A stretch of DNA of 64,000 bases from Loxodes magnus (GCA_946699065.1 CAMPDV010000099.1:620001-684000); one strand, 5' to 3'. Positions 10,754 to 25,051 are shown, numbered from the stretch's first letter. The notes: generated by a model from the letters alone, not told the origin. Made by a program: numbers and translations.

Positions 10754-12274
10754 TCATTCAGCTAATGTAAACCAAAGGGCTCTTAATGGTCCTTAGTTAC
10801 ACCATGAATTCTGCCCAAGTTCTGCTTTTATTCCTTGAGTTTCTAATATTTATAAGTTAAATCCATCTAAACTTATGTTATTGTTAAATGATCTTTCATC
10901 GCATTATCAAAGATCTTCGTTTTCTAACTCAATAGTTAAAGTATGATCTTCATTCTTTGTAATAAAAGCCTCCAATTAAGGTATAATTTTAACATGCCAA
11001 AAAGAATATCAATGAGGAATAGTAATACCAAAATCGCAATCTTAAATTTCACTTTCAAATTTATAGGGCTGCACTTAGTTATTTTTATGAACCGTAATTT
11101 TTTTTATCGAAGTTGTTTTTCCTTCTTAAGCTGTAGGTTTGATGGAAAATCCTCAAAAATAACAATCTTTATTTGTTCTAAAAGTTAAGAAATTAATAGA
11201 ACTTTTTGCTTTTTTTGCTTAAGACTTTCAATTTTCATTTCTTACCATTATTTTATTTCTTTATTTTCATTATTAAAAGAAATCATCTCAAATCTTTTAA
11301 TTAATCTTTTGTTCTTCCGAATCAAGGGCACTTTCATATAATTATTTAAATAATGATAAAGCTTAAAGTGATTCTTAGTCTTTTTTTACTCTTTATTTAT
11401 ACTCAAATAATTTTTTAAAATATATAATCTCTTATGAACTTTCATCTCCTATTGTATTCTGCTGTTCTAAATAATCACCATAACTGAAATTTATTTGTTT
11501 CTATTTCTTGATTTTATTTTCGTTTTAACTTTAAATACTTTTATTTATTTAAAATTTGGTTTCTTCATTTTTAAGAGCCTATATTGTCAGCTAGTCTGAT
11601 TTTTGTGGATAAAAGATGTATATTTGTTTTATCAAAGGTATAATCTTTTAAGTATTATTTAGTGTCTTTAATTTTAGATATTTGATAGTATGCATTTATC
11701 TTTCACTTTTTATTAAATCTTAAAGCTTAGTCACTAGTTATAAGATGGATTCTTAAGAAAGCTAATAATGTTGCTAATAATCTTGGTACTAATGTTGGAT
11801 AATAAATTTATTTTAGATTGATTACTAGCATTACTAAGAGACACTTAGACACTTTAATTTAGCTTATATAGTTTTATCTAAAATTAGTTATTGTTCTGAG
11901 AGTAAATATGTTAGGTTTAAGTTTCTCTGTTTATTTAGTTCTTCCTTTTATAAATTAAGTTATTCTAATGATTAAATAGCTAATTATTTAAGTTGGACTA
12001 ATGAGTCTTTAGTGTTCTATTAAACTTCATCTTAAATATAATCCAAAATATATCAGTTTATTTTTAAGTCTTAATAGATGCCTTAGTTAAGTTTCTAATC
12101 TAGAGGACACTTTATTCCATTATTTTCCTATAAATGGTAGCAGCAGATACTACAGAAAGTATGTCCACACTTAAGAAAGTAAGGAAGTTAGTTAGTTCTA
12201 GTATAAGATTTAAAGCAGATCTTACACTAAGTAAGTTAAGCTCTTAGTTAACTAAATTAAGAGTAATTCAACAT
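10754..12274 (-). CDS. RING-finger protein, unit 2
   Basis: 506 residues, ATG at 12272-12274 to TGA at 10754-10756. Residues 17-59 are a RING finger: Cys17-x2-Cys20, then KCGHTFCSICC giving Cys36, His38, Cys41 and Cys44, then CPLD giving Cys56 and Asp59. Asp as the last zinc ligand is unusual but known in some RING proteins. Residues about 80-180 are Leu/Gln/Glu-rich and probably coiled coil. The C-terminal 170 residues form a beta-rich domain with YFWGF near its start and ending GPLRALWFTLAE. It loosely recalls the PHR domains of some TRIM-like ligases, but I cannot confirm this. A RING plus coiled coil suggests an E3 ubiquitin ligase. Six in-frame TGA codons are best read as Trp, two of them matching TGG in the unit-1 paralogue (10907-10909 and 11288-11290). 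It is divergent from the caspase gene of its unit. Confidence 0.85.
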
Positions 12275-12330
12275 TATTATTATAATATAACTACATTTAT
12301 GTATTTAAACCAACTCTATTTAATATATAA

Positions 12331-15300
12331 GAACTTATCTAATTAACAAAGGAAATAAATAAAGCTTCTAAATTAAACTTTATACATTTAAGACTTAAAG
12401 TCACTTAATAACATGATGCTTTAGAAACAAAATTTTCGTTATAATTAGTACAGAAATAGAGAGATTCACTTAAAGTGTAATAATATCTTTATTTAGTAAT
12501 TTTTCTTTTGATAAATAAGAATAAATAAAAAAGTCAGCAAGCTGAAGAAGAGCAATTAGTCCTAATTTAATTATGATATAAATTATACAAATGATATAGC
12601 ATTATATAGCCTATTATTTATTATGAAGTCTAAATAATAGCAAAATGAAATAGCTTTTATAATTAAGAATTTTTTCCTTCTTCAAAATAGAAACTTTTTT
12701 AAGATAGTTACATTTCTAAATAATTAGGAGCTTGGGTATATGAAATTATTTTAGTTTCTTAGTATCAACTAAATGCTTTTTATTAGCTAGCATTAACCTA
12801 TTTCTTAGCTATTAGCTAACTTTCTTTAGTTCTTAATCAGATAATTTTTATCTTTTAGATCTTTCAAAATTTTAATATTTTATACACTTTTAAATTAAAT
12901 CTTTGCTTTTAAGTAGAAATCTGATATTGTCTTTAATCTTAAAATTCGTTTATATAAGCACCTTTAATTAGAAGAGTATCAGGTAGGCTATTTTCATTTG
13001 AGTACTTAATCTAATATTATCAAATAGTCATAAGAATTGGGGATCTTTACAAGTATCTTAGATGCTAAAATTCTATTTTTCTCTAGCAAAGATAAAATAT
13101 GAAGATGTAAGAAAAATAGCTACAGAGGTGAGGAGCCTTTCTAATAGCATTACTTAAATAAAAGAAACAGCAAGTGACAGAAAGTTTTAATTATGGTTAG
13201 ATTAATAAACTTAAAGGATTTAATAGAAAAGCTTGATCTCACTTATAAGTAGAGATTGTTCTTTAAGCATAGAATGATAGATAGCAATGGATTAAATTAT
13301 AAAATTTGCCTCAATAAATTAACGAGAAAAATAAATTTTTTTGCTAAGCAAAGAGTTAACAAGTTAAGTTTTACTAAACCACAAAAGCTTAGGAGTTAAA
13401 TTTTAGTTAGTCTACGTAAAAAAAAAAATAGTTAATTAAAAGAAGCTGAGAATAAAAGCATAAAGGGATTATAATATTTAAATAAGCTAAATAACTAGTC
13501 ATCTCCAAATAAAATAATGCTATCATTGATTTAAACCATTTTTCTTATTAAAGCTTAAACATTTTTAATACTAAGTATCATCTGAAAATTAAGATAGAGT
13601 CTTTATTATAGTTTCTTTTAGTATAAATAAATACATTTTAAATAATCAGAATGAGATATCTTTGGAAAATACAAAGTAGCAGAATAAGGCGAACAATAAA
13701 ATATTTAAGATGCTTTTTCGGATTTATTTATATATGGATAACAACCTCGTGTAATTTAGAGCATCAATGAAATTTATCTTAGCATATTTAAGTTTAATAA
13801 AAACTAGATGAAGAGATAAATTAATAGAAATCATAATATTATCGTTATAGTAGTTTTTATAAGATTTAAATTATTAAATTTATATAAATAAATTACACTA
13901 AGGAACTAATTATTAATATTTAAGCTTTATATTAAATTTTCCTTCATAACCTATTTTTCTATTATTAGGAAAAGTTATGGGTACAATATTTAATTCACGA
14001 CTTATCGTTTTTATTCTGGAATATTACTGAGGACGAAGCTTTTTTAAAGATATTTTTTAGTCTTTAATAAATAAAAAGAAAAATATACATCAATTTGCTT
14101 AACTTATTTACATAATAATTTTAGTTGATATTGATATAAAAAAGGTTTAAAGCACTAAAAATTAAACTAATAAGTATAAAAGGAATAAAGTAATTTGAAT
14201 TATCATCTTCGTTGTTTCTTTCTCTTAGTCCAATGTCATTCTTCAAATATTTCTAAAATTTTGATTTTTCAAAGATAAATAATTAATTTTAAATAACCTG
14301 AAAATAAATTAAATTTGGATATCACTAGCTTTAAAAACTAGGGGTAATTTATTCAAACTAAAATTGATTTATGAAAAATTTCCTTTCTAAAACAAACTCA
14401 AAGGCTATATAAAAATTCCTAAAACTTAAAATATTGGATATAAGATATACCCTTATGGATATAAATTAACTAAGCTTTTTTAATATTTTAAAATAGTTTA
14501 TTATTAAAATTTTATTTGATATTCTTAAAATGAAAGATCTCAGTGTATAGTCTCGAAATAATGCTTATCTACCTAGTTTTGTTTACCTCTTTTTAAAATT
14601 CTTTCTAGTTAAATTTTATTTAAGAAAAGTCCTATACTCTTTTATCAATTAATCATTCTATTAATAATTTCTTTTTCTTTATTAATGTTAAAACGTTAAA
14701 TTAAATAATTTATTGTAAATTAATAGTTATTGTTATATTTGCTCCTTATTATATTAAAGAGTCTTTATTCTTAAATAAGTTGAAGAGAACTTTAAAAAAC
14801 TAGCGCTTTTACTTTTTTTAACTTTTATTTATCTTTGTTGCTTTTTCTATTTTGAATGAGCACTAATTTATTTCCCTCTCCTGCTTCTATAAATATTAGA
14901 GCTAAAATATATTAAATTTATTATTAGTTTCTTCTGTATATTACGCATCTTAATTGTATTCATAATATATTATGCATACTAATTCACTCTTTCTTAAGGA
15001 AATACTTAGTTATATCTCAATAATGTTCCTGATTCTCAAAGCTTCTACCTAATTTTCCTTATAATATTTTAATCTCTGAGACCCTTTAAAGTTTAGTCAA
15101 AAGTAAGAGTAATTCTATTATTCAAAGATCTGAATAGTTATCATCTTATTTTTATTCTATCAGATTAACTTTTTAGTTTGGCATACCTATCTAAAACATA
15201 AATCTATATGTGAGTCTTTAGACTTTTTTGAAAACTAATATCTTCATTTTGAAAATAGTTAAAATCAATATTGATATTTCACTCGAATTTACTAGAAATT

Positions 15301-15653
15301 TCTAGACATTATACTATAAAATTCTAGCTTTATAAAGTAATAGTATATAATAAATCTTAACAGTAAAGAACAAAAAGGCTATAATAGCCTAAGCAATAAT
15401 AAGCTTTTAGCTTTATTAGAAATTAATAACTAATAAAGCAAGTTTTTCCTTATAATATCTAACTACAGTCAAAACACTAGAAAATAGCATAAAGTATAGA
15501 ACTCATAAGCTAAATGGGATATAATCAAGTTTATATTAGATCTAGTTATTCTATTTTCAGTGCTTTTTATCACTAGATTATCAAATAACGCTTACTTATA
15601 TATAACAGTATTCCATTTTGTACTAAAAGAGATTTAAAATATAAAAAAGTTGA
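12331..15653 (+). other. Unit 2 region between RING and caspase genes
   Basis: This is the counterpart of 2170-5496, net 4 bp shorter. It lacks one T in the run near 13,369 and one base in an A-rich stretch near 13,420. It also has a 3-bp deletion near 14,411 and one extra A near 13,538 (shared with units 3 and 4). These changes break any long frame seen in unit 1. From about 14,581 onward it has no indels relative to the other units. No gene is called. Confidence 0.3.
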
Positions 15654-15754
15654 CTAGCTTAGTGAAGATAAAAAATGATTATAGTATAAAATATAATAAA
15701 ATATGCTCATAATTAAAAATAAAAGCTTTAATTACCAAATACTATAAATTTATA

Positions 15755-18028
15755 ATGTCTAGATAAGCGCATAATCACTTAAAGACCTTAAAAGAGCAAT
15801 ATTCAGAGTGATAAGAAATCTTTAAATCTAAAGCTATCTAAAGTATATCACATCTAATGAGCTCTTAGTATGAGTTTAATGATTCAAAATTTGTTTATCA
15901 AAAGAAGGAAAATTAAATCGGAAATGAAGATAATAAGATTAGTAAAGAAACGAACTGCTAAGTAAATAATTATAGGGATTGAAGTACTTTGCGTAATCAA
16001 TCAAAAAAAAGCGTACAATAAGAGCCTAATATGCAACAGAATACTTAAAAGCTGAAATTTGGAAACTTTAATAAGATTAAAAATTAAGAAATTTAATTGA
16101 ATAGTAAAGCATAAAAAAAAGAAAGAGATAGACTTTTCCTCTAAATGATTATTTAAGAATAACCCTTAGAAAATAAAGAGAGAAAATAAAGAATAGAAGG
16201 ATATAAATAAAAATTGGAAAACTTAAAATAAAAAAATAAGGATTATATGAAGAAAAATATAGCAAAGAAAGAAAAGTAGTTAATTTTAAAAGAAATATAA
16301 GAATTTTCTTAACCAGAATAATAAGAAAAATAAGAGGAAAATAGCATCATTACAATAACCTAAGAAAGTCATTAAATCAAGCATGAATAAAAGATTTAAT
16401 AACGGAAACCTAATTAAACTTAATTATGAAATTAAAATAGTTAAGCAATTCTTTTATAATAGGAAGCTAATTCTTAAGCTAATATAAGATAAGAAAACAA
16501 ATAGTAAATTCTAAATATTCCATAAATGAGTGATTAAACGAGCATAAATGATAAGCAAGATTTTGAATAGCGTCTTTAAAATATAGCTATTTGTGTTGCT
16601 TGCTCCAAATATGAAAATAAATTATAAAACTTGGAATGTCCTAAAAAAGATTTAGAACTGATTTCAAATTGTTTATCTTAATTCAATTTTAAAGTTACTA
16701 AATGTCTTGATAAAAGTGTAAGTGAAATAGAAGACATCTTAAATTAAGTAAAGGTAGAAATTTAAGAGGATAAGGAATGTAAGAATTAAATATTCTTTTA
16801 TTATTCTGGACATGGAAGTTTATAAAAAAATGACTCAAATTAAAATATTACTTTTGGCTTAGATTTTTAAGCAAATCGTATTAATTTAGTTAAATATGCA
16901 GTTGAATTAGCTAGTTTACCTAATTCTGTCTGTTTTGCCTTTTTCGACTGCTGTAGAGTTGAACTAAAAGGTATTAAAAGAACAAAGTAAGATTATAGTA
17001 GCAATCTGATGCTTTTGTTCTCATGTGAAGAAAATTAAGAATGTGTTGGAACCTCTAGAGGTTCTAACATGACCATAGAATTTATAGAAAGAATTAAAAA
17101 TTAAAAGACTCAAAAGATTTCTATTCCTAAATAAATTTGTTTAAATGAAATGCTTAACAAGTTTTAAGGGGAATTTTTTGATAATTCATAATGTGATTTT
17201 ATTCTTACTTAAGAGTAAATGGATACAGATTCAGGAGAATTTACTGTTAAAAATATTCTCACAGTGAACAAAGTAAATCAAACTAAAATATCATATTCAC
17301 TCCTAAATTAAAGTGTAGATTAACAAAATATTGATATAGTAGCTACGGAGCTTCACTTTACTTAGATTGAATAAATAAACAATGAAGATTTAATAATATC
17401 TGGTGGATGTTTTTCGAACTAATCCAGATTCGATTTGTATTCCGAAAAAGGAATTTAGTAATATGAAATGTAATTATAAAGATATTATCATAGAACTAGC
17501 TGAGATAAAAAGGAGAATGTTTATATAATTTCAGGGCAAAAAAATAATTAATTATAAAACTTAGGAGTAGAAGAATGTGAAGTATTTAATTAGAAATCTA
17601 AAAAATTTTAATAAATCGAATTTATTCAGAATTCAACTATAAATTTCGGATGCGATTAAACAGAATAAGAGCTTTATGCTTTTGGAGGATATAGCTTATG
17701 GCAAGGTAATAAGATCGACTTAATTTAATTATATGATAAGCAAAGAAACGAGTGAAATACTTGTGAATAAAAGTTATCAGAAGAAGCACAAGCTAATGCA
17801 ATTTACATACCCCATCAAGCCTCTTTTCTGATATATGCTAATAGTTCCACTTTATAAACTCAACAATTTGACTTAAAAACCATTCATATTTGTGGCTAAA
17901 ATTTTAATAGTTTTGGCTCCTGCTACACTCAGCCCATTTAAAGTGGAAGTAAAGTTTTTTAATATGATGATCAAAACTGTTTATATAGTTATGATTTGCA
18001 AGCAGGGTTATGGAAGATGCTGCTTTAA
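15755..18028 (+). CDS. Caspase-like protease with Kelch repeats, unit 2
   Basis: Same length and architecture as the unit-1 copy, with the catalytic YYSGHG and FFDCCR motifs and the TGA-encoded Kelch Trp intact. No indel separates the two over the whole gene. It shares a distinctive variant block with unit 4, near 17,313-17,330 and at the AAGGGGAA site near 17,167, where units 1 and 3 carry another version. This places it in a different conversion group from its neighbours in that segment. It ends at TAA 18026-18028 with the same uncertainty about the stop codon. Confidence 0.8.
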
Positions 18029-20158
18029 CAAAATAAATATTTTATAAATATCTTTTTATATTTACCCTTTATGCTCTTTTAATAAAGCAGCATTTTAATA
18101 TTGTTAATTTATTTTTATCAACGAAAAAAAATTTTAAATCATAGTAATTTGGAGAGATAAAGAAATTAAATTCATCAAATATTGAATAGAAATTCGGATT
18201 TAAATTATTAAACAGTTAATAATTTATTTCCTTTAATAAATATTATTTCTATAAAATTATTTATCTCTTTTGATTTGATCCTCACAATATTTTCATCTAA
18301 ACTAAAAAATTAAAATTATACTGGATAAATAAAATTTTACCTAATCAAAATAAAGAATTTATTATTTTTCTATCTTAACAAAAAATTAGAAATAAAGATA
18401 ATTAAGTTTTTATGCTAAATTTAATTTTTATTTATTAAATATAAAGCTGTAATACTTTAAATTTTAATATATTTAATTAAAAATATTATAAAATGATGTT
18501 TAAAATTTAATAGAAGTGAAAAAATAAATAGCAATAATTATTTATTTTTTAAATAGATTAATTGTTTCCATTTAAATATTTCTTTTTTATGATTCTTTTA
18601 CTTTTTTAATCTAAAATATTTCTTTCCAAATATGGATAATTTTTATTATTTTAATATCTTGATAATATTTCTCTATATATAAATTATGTTCTTCTTTTTC
18701 TATTTAAATATAAATTTATTTAAACTTATTTCTATATTTTTATAACTTTATATAATATCCATCATTTTAAAATTTAATAGAACAAGTAATTATTTATTTA
18801 TATATTTCTTTATAGAATCTCAATTTTATTTCATTATATTTCTTATTTTTAAGTGTTCATCCCAACTCTCATAAATATCTTTAATTAGGGGATTTTATAT
18901 ATAGGGTATGTAAATTTAAGTCCTTCATTTCTTCTAAAAATAAAATTGAATAAAAACTTAATTTAATTATTTAGAAAATATTTTAAGCATTTTTTTATTT
19001 TTTCAATAGATTTAATCATCTTTAGTACATAACTATACTTTTTGAATATAAAAAAGGGAATAACTTTATTTAAAAAAATAAACGGAAAGCATAAAAAAAT
19101 TTTCTGTAATTAAGATTTAAATATTATACTTCAAAGCCTATATAATGAAATTAAATTAAATATTTACTGTTTGTTGTAAATATAATTTAAAATAATTTAT
19201 TTTTCTTTTATAAATATCACTTCTATCCTACTTTTTTGAAAATTTTTAATACCAAATTATCTATAAAAAATGTAAATCTTAGCATTATTAAAAATAAATA
19301 AACATATGAAGTTGTAAATGATTAAATTCGATTTGATTACTTATAAAAATAAGATCCTTTTATTTTTATTTATTTGATAAATATTAGAAAAATTATATAA
19401 AAGTTACCTTTTATCAATAAATAGCCTTTTATATTAATCTAAATTTAATTATGAATCTAATAATAAACAATTCTTAAATATAATTCTTAAATATAATTTT
19501 TACTCTATCAATTATTAAAGTTGCTATTATTATAACTTATATAGTGCTTTTTATATTAATTTGCTTTACTTAAATAATTTATTTTAATTTATCTATTTTT
19601 TTATAATATCTTTATTGACATACTTTTAAACCTAAAATAAAGAATAAAGAAAAATGGCTTTTTTATTATTTTTATTTAATTCATATTATTTTTTAGATTA
19701 AAGATAGTAAGAAACTTATATTTATAAAGTTATTTATAATTTATTCTTTAAAATAATGATTTTAAAGGGATTATTATAATAAATACTTATTTAGAGAAAC
19801 TTCATATAATATCTTAATAGAGTAGTAAGTTTACTTATAAATCTTAATCTAATTTAATAATTTTAAAACTTTATTTTATTTTTATTATTTTAAGATTATT
19901 GTTTTCTTTCTTTAATAGGATGAATAAAATATATTACGAAAAAAAGCATTAAAAATTAAATAATAAAATTGCTTAATATCTATGATAAAATAATTTTTAT
20001 TAAAGCTTTGCAAATCTTAATTAGATTAAAATTGAATTAAATTATAAATATGCATGGATTATATAACTTTTAAATATAATTATTTTTTAGCAAGAATATA
20101 TGATTTATTAAATAATTTATTTAAAGGAAAAATATAAAATTAATAGAAACTGTCAAAC
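18029..20158. other. AT-rich spacer, unit 2 to unit 3, empty of insertions
   Basis: This spacer shows the uninterrupted target sites for both elements. The element A site is empty near 19,397 and the element B site near 18,920. No gene or RNA is seen. It provides the reference for defining the ends of both insertions. Confidence 0.75.
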
Positions 20159-21679
20159 TCATTCAGCTAATGTAAACCAAAGGGCTCTTAATGGTCCTTA
20201 GTTATACCATGAATTCTGCCCAAGTTCTGCTTTTATTCCTTGTGTTTCTAATATTTATAAGTTAAATCCATCTAAACTTATGTTATTGTTAAATGATCTT
20301 TCATCACATTATCAAAGATCTTCGTTTTCTAACTCAATAGTTAAAGTATGATCTTCATTCTTTGTAATAAAAGCCTCCAATTAAGGTATAATTTTAACAT
20401 GCAAAAAAGAATATCTATGAGGAATAGTAATACCAAAATCACAGTCTTAAATTTCACTTTCAAATTTATAGGGCTGCACTTAGTTATTTTTATGAACCGT
20501 AATTTTTTTTATCGAAGTTGTTTTTCCTTTTTAAGCTGTAGGTTTGATGGAAAATCCTCAAAAATAACAATCTTTATTTGTTCTAAAAGTTAAGAAATTA
20601 ATAGAACTTTTTGCTTTTTTTGCTTAAGACTTTCAATTTTCATTTCTTACCATTATTTTATTTCTTTATTTTCATTATTAAAAGAAATCATCTCAAATCT
20701 TTTAATTAATCTTTTGTTCTTCCGAATCAAGGGCACTTTCATATAATTATTTAAATAATGATAAAGCTTAAAGTGATTCTTAGTCTTTTTTTACTCTTTA
20801 TTTATACTCAAATAATTTTTTAAAATATATAATCTCTTATGAACTTTCATCTCCTATTGTATTCTGCTGTTCTAAATAATCACCATAACTGAAATTTATT
20901 TGTTTCTATTTCTTGATTTTATTTTCGTTTTAACTTTAAATACTTTTATTTATTTAAAATTTGGTTTCTTCATTTTTAAAAGCCTATATTGTCAGCTAGT
21001 CTGATTTTTGTGGATAAAAGATGTATATTTGTTTTATCAAAGGTATAATCTTTTAAGTATTATTTAGTGTCTTTAATTTTAGATATTTGATAGTATGCAT
21101 TTATCTTTCACTTTTTATTAAATCTTATAATTTAGTCACTAGTTATAAGATGGATTCTTAAGAAAGCTAATAATGTTGCTAATAATCTTGGTACTAATGT
21201 TGGATAATAAATTTATTTTAGATTGATTACTAGCATTACTAAGAGACACTTAGACACTTTAATTTAGCTTATATAGTTTTATCTAAAATTAGTTATTGTT
21301 CTGAGAGTAAATATGTTAGGTTTAAGTTTCTCTGTTTATTTAGTTCTTCCTTTTATAAATTAAGTTATTCTAATGATTAAATAGCTAATTATTTAAGTTG
21401 GACTAATGAGTCTTTAGTGTTCTATTAAACTTCATCTTAAATATAATCCAAAATATATCAGTTTATTTTTAAGTCTTAATAGATGCCTTAGTTAAGTTTC
21501 TAATCTAGAGGACACTTTATTCCATTATTTTCCTATAAATGGTAGCAGCAGATACTACAGAAAGTATGCCCACACTTAAGAAAGTAAGGAAGTTAGTTAG
21601 TTCTAGTATAAGATTTAAAGCAGATCTTACACTAAGTAAGTTAAGCTCTTAGTTAACTAAATTAAGAGTAATTCAACAT
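20159..21679 (-). CDS. RING-finger protein, unit 3
   Basis: 506 residues with the same RING ligands and C-terminal domain as the unit-2 copy and exactly the same length. The codon that is TGA in units 2 and 5, in the HxYSFW motif, is AGA (Arg) here and in unit 4. That position is therefore not a fixed Trp, unlike the TGA codons in the YFWGF and DLWQC motifs, which are kept. It ends with TGA at 20159-20161. Confidence 0.85.
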
Positions 21680-21735
21680 TATTATTATAATATAACTACA
21701 TTTATGTATTTAAACTAACTCTATTTAATATATAA

Positions 21736-24700
21736 GAACTTATCTAATTAACAAAGGAAATAAATAAAGCTTCTAAATTAAACTTTATACATTTAAGACT
21801 TAAAGTCACTTAATAACATGATGCTTTAGAAACAAAATTTTCGTTATAATTAGTACAGAAATAGAGAGATTCACTTAAAGTGTAATAATATCTTTATTTA
21901 GTAATTTTTCTTTTGATAAATAAGAATAAATAAAAAAGTCAGCAAGCTGAAGAAGAGCAATTAGTCCTAATTTAATTATGATATAAATTATACAAATGAT
22001 ATAGCATTATATAGCCTATTATTTATTATGAAGTCTAAATAATAGCAAAATGAAATAGCTTTTATAATAAAGAATTTTTTCCTTCTTCAAAATAGAAACT
22101 TTTTTAAGATAGTTACATTTCTAAACAATTAGGAGCTTGGGTATATGAAATTATTTTAGTTTCTTAGTATCAACTAAATGCTTTTTATTAGCTAGCATTA
22201 ACCTATTTCTTAGCTATTAACTAACCTTCTTTAGTTCTTAATCAGATAATTTTTATCTTTTAGATCTTTCAAAATTTTAATATTTTATACACTTTTAAAT
22301 TAAATCTTTGCTTTTAAGTAGAAATCTGATATTGTCTTTAATCTTAAAATTCGTTTATATAAGCACCTTTAATTAGAAGAGTATCAGGTAGGCTATTTTC
22401 ATTTGAGTACTTAATCTAATATTATCAAATAGTCATAAGAATTGGGGATCTTTACAAGTATCTTAGATGCTAAAATTCTATTTTTCTCTAGCAAAGAGAA
22501 AATATGAAGATGTAAGAAAAATAGCTACAGAGGTGAGGAGCCTTTCTAATAGCATTACTTAAATAAAAGAAACAGCAAGTGACAGAAAGTTTTAATTATG
22601 GTTAGATTAATAAACTTAAAGGATTTAAAAGCTTGATCTCACTTATAAGTAGAGATTGTTCTTTAAGCATAGAATGATAGATAGCAATGGATTAAATTAT
22701 AAAATTTGCCTCAATAAATTAACGAGAAAAATAAATTTTTTTGCTAAGCAAAGGGTTAACAAGTTAAGTTTTTACTAAACCACAAAAGCTTAGGAGTTAA
22801 ATTTTAGTTAGTCTACGTAATAATAAAAAATAGTTAATTAAAAGAAGCTGAGAATAAAAGCATAAAGGGATTATAATATTTAAATAAGCTAAATAACTAG
22901 TCATCTCCAAATAAAATAATGCTATCATTGATTTAAACCATTTTTCTTATTAAAGCTTAAACATTTTTAATACTAAGTATCATCTGAAAATTAAGATAGA
23001 GTCTTTATTATAGTTTCTTTTAGTATAAATAAATACATTTTAAATAATCAGAATGAGATATCTTTGGAAAATACAAAGTAGCAGAATAAGGCGAACAATA
23101 AAATATTTAAGATGCTTTTTCGGATTTATTTAGATATGAATAACAACCTCGTGTAATATAGAGCATCAATGAAATTTATCTTAGCATATTTAAGTTTAAT
23201 AAAAACTAGATAAAGAGATAAATTAATAGAAATCATAATATTATCGTTATAGTAGTTTTTATAAGATTTAAATTATTAAATTTATATAAATAAATTACAC
23301 TAAGGAACTAATTATTAATATTTAAGCTTTATATTAAATTTTCCTTCATAACCTATTTTTCTATTATTAGGAAAAGTTATGGGTACAATATTTAATTCAC
23401 GACTTATCGTTTTTATTCTGGAATATTACTGAGGACGAAGCTTTTTTAAAGAGATTTTTTAGTCTTTAATAAATAAAAAGAAAAATATACATCAATTTGC
23501 TTAACTTATTTACATAATAATTTTAGTTGATATTGATATAAAAAAGGTTTAAAGCACTAAAAATTAAACTAATAAGTATAAAAGGAATAAAGTAATTTGA
23601 ATTATCATCTTCGTTGCTTCTTTCTCTTAGCCTAATGTCACTCTTCAAATATTTCTAAAATTTTGATTTTTCAAAGATAAATAATTAATTTTAAATAACC
23701 TGAAAATAAATTAAATTTGGATATCACTAGCTTTAAAAACTAGGGGTAATTTATTCAAACTAAAATTGATTTATGAAAAATTTCCTTTCTAAAACAAACT
23801 CAAAGGCTATATAAAAATTCCTAAAACTTAAAATATTGGATATAAGATATACCCTTATGGATATAAATTAACTAAGCTTTTTTAATATTTTAAAATAGTT
23901 TATTATTAAAATTTTATTTGATATTCTTAAAATGAAAGATCTCAGTGTATAGTCTCGAAATAATGCTTATCTAGTTTTGTTTACCTCTTTTTAAAATTCT
24001 TTCTAGTTAAATTTTATTTAAGAAAAGTCCTATACTCTTTTATCAATTAATCATTCTATTAATAATTTCTTTTTCTTTATTAATGTTAAAACGTTAAATT
24101 AAATAATTTATTGTAAATTAATAGTTATTGTTATATTTGCTCCTTATTATATTAAAGAGTCTTTATTCTTAAATAAGTTGAAGAGAACTTTAAAAAACTA
24201 GCGCTTTTACTTTTTTTAACTTTTATTTATCTTTGTTGCTTTTTCTATTTTGAATGAGCACTAATTTATTTCCCTCTCCTGCTTCTATAAATATTAGAGC
24301 TAAAATATATTAAATTTATTATTAGTTTCTTCTGTATATTACGCATCTTAATTGTATTCATAATATATTATGCATACTAATTCACTCTTTCTTAAGGAAA
24401 TACTTAGTTATATCTCAATAATGTTCCTGATTCTCAAAGCTTCTACCTAATTTTCCTTATAATATTTTAATCTCTGAGACCCTTTAAAGTTTAGTCAAAA
24501 GTAAGAGTAATTCTATTATTCAAAGATCTGAATAGTTATCATCTTATTTTTATTCTATCAGATTAACTTTTTAGTTTGGCATACCTATCTAAAACATAAA
24601 TCTATATGTGAGTCTTTAGACTTTTTTGAAAACTAATATCTTCATTTTGAAAATAGTTAAAATCAATATTGATATTTCACTCGAATTTACTAGAAATTTC

Positions 24701-25051
24701 TAGACATTATACTATAAAATTCTAGCTTTATAAAGTAATAGTATATAATAAATCTTAACAGTAAAGAACAAAAAGGCTATAATAGCCTAAGCAATAATAA
24801 GCTTTTAGCTTTATTAGAAATTAATAACTAATAAAGCAAGTTTTTCCTTATAATATCTAACTACAGTCAAAACACTAGAAAATAGCATAAAGTATAGAAC
24901 TCATAAGCTAAATGGGATATAATCAAGTTTATATTAGATCTAGTTATTCTATTTTCAGTGCTTTTTATCACTAGATTATCAAATAACGCTTACTTATATA
25001 TAACAGTATTCCATTTTGTACTAAAAGAGATTTAAAATATAAAAAAGTTGA
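21736..25051 (+). other. Unit 3 region between RING and caspase genes
   Basis: Counterpart of 2170-5496, net 11 bp shorter. It has a private 5-bp deletion near 22,627, a 4-bp deletion near 23,972 shared with unit 4, a 3-bp deletion near 23,811, and the extra A shared with units 2 and 4. The 4- and 5-bp events are not homopolymer errors, so reading frames through this stretch are broken in this unit. No gene is called. Confidence 0.3.

Noticed and set aside
10943..11188. 81-residue plus-strand frames repeated at 10943, 20348, 31347 and 41600 (and minus at 50269)
   Set aside because: They are antisense to the C-terminal part of the RING genes, which have zinc-finger motifs and a full-length frame on the other strand.
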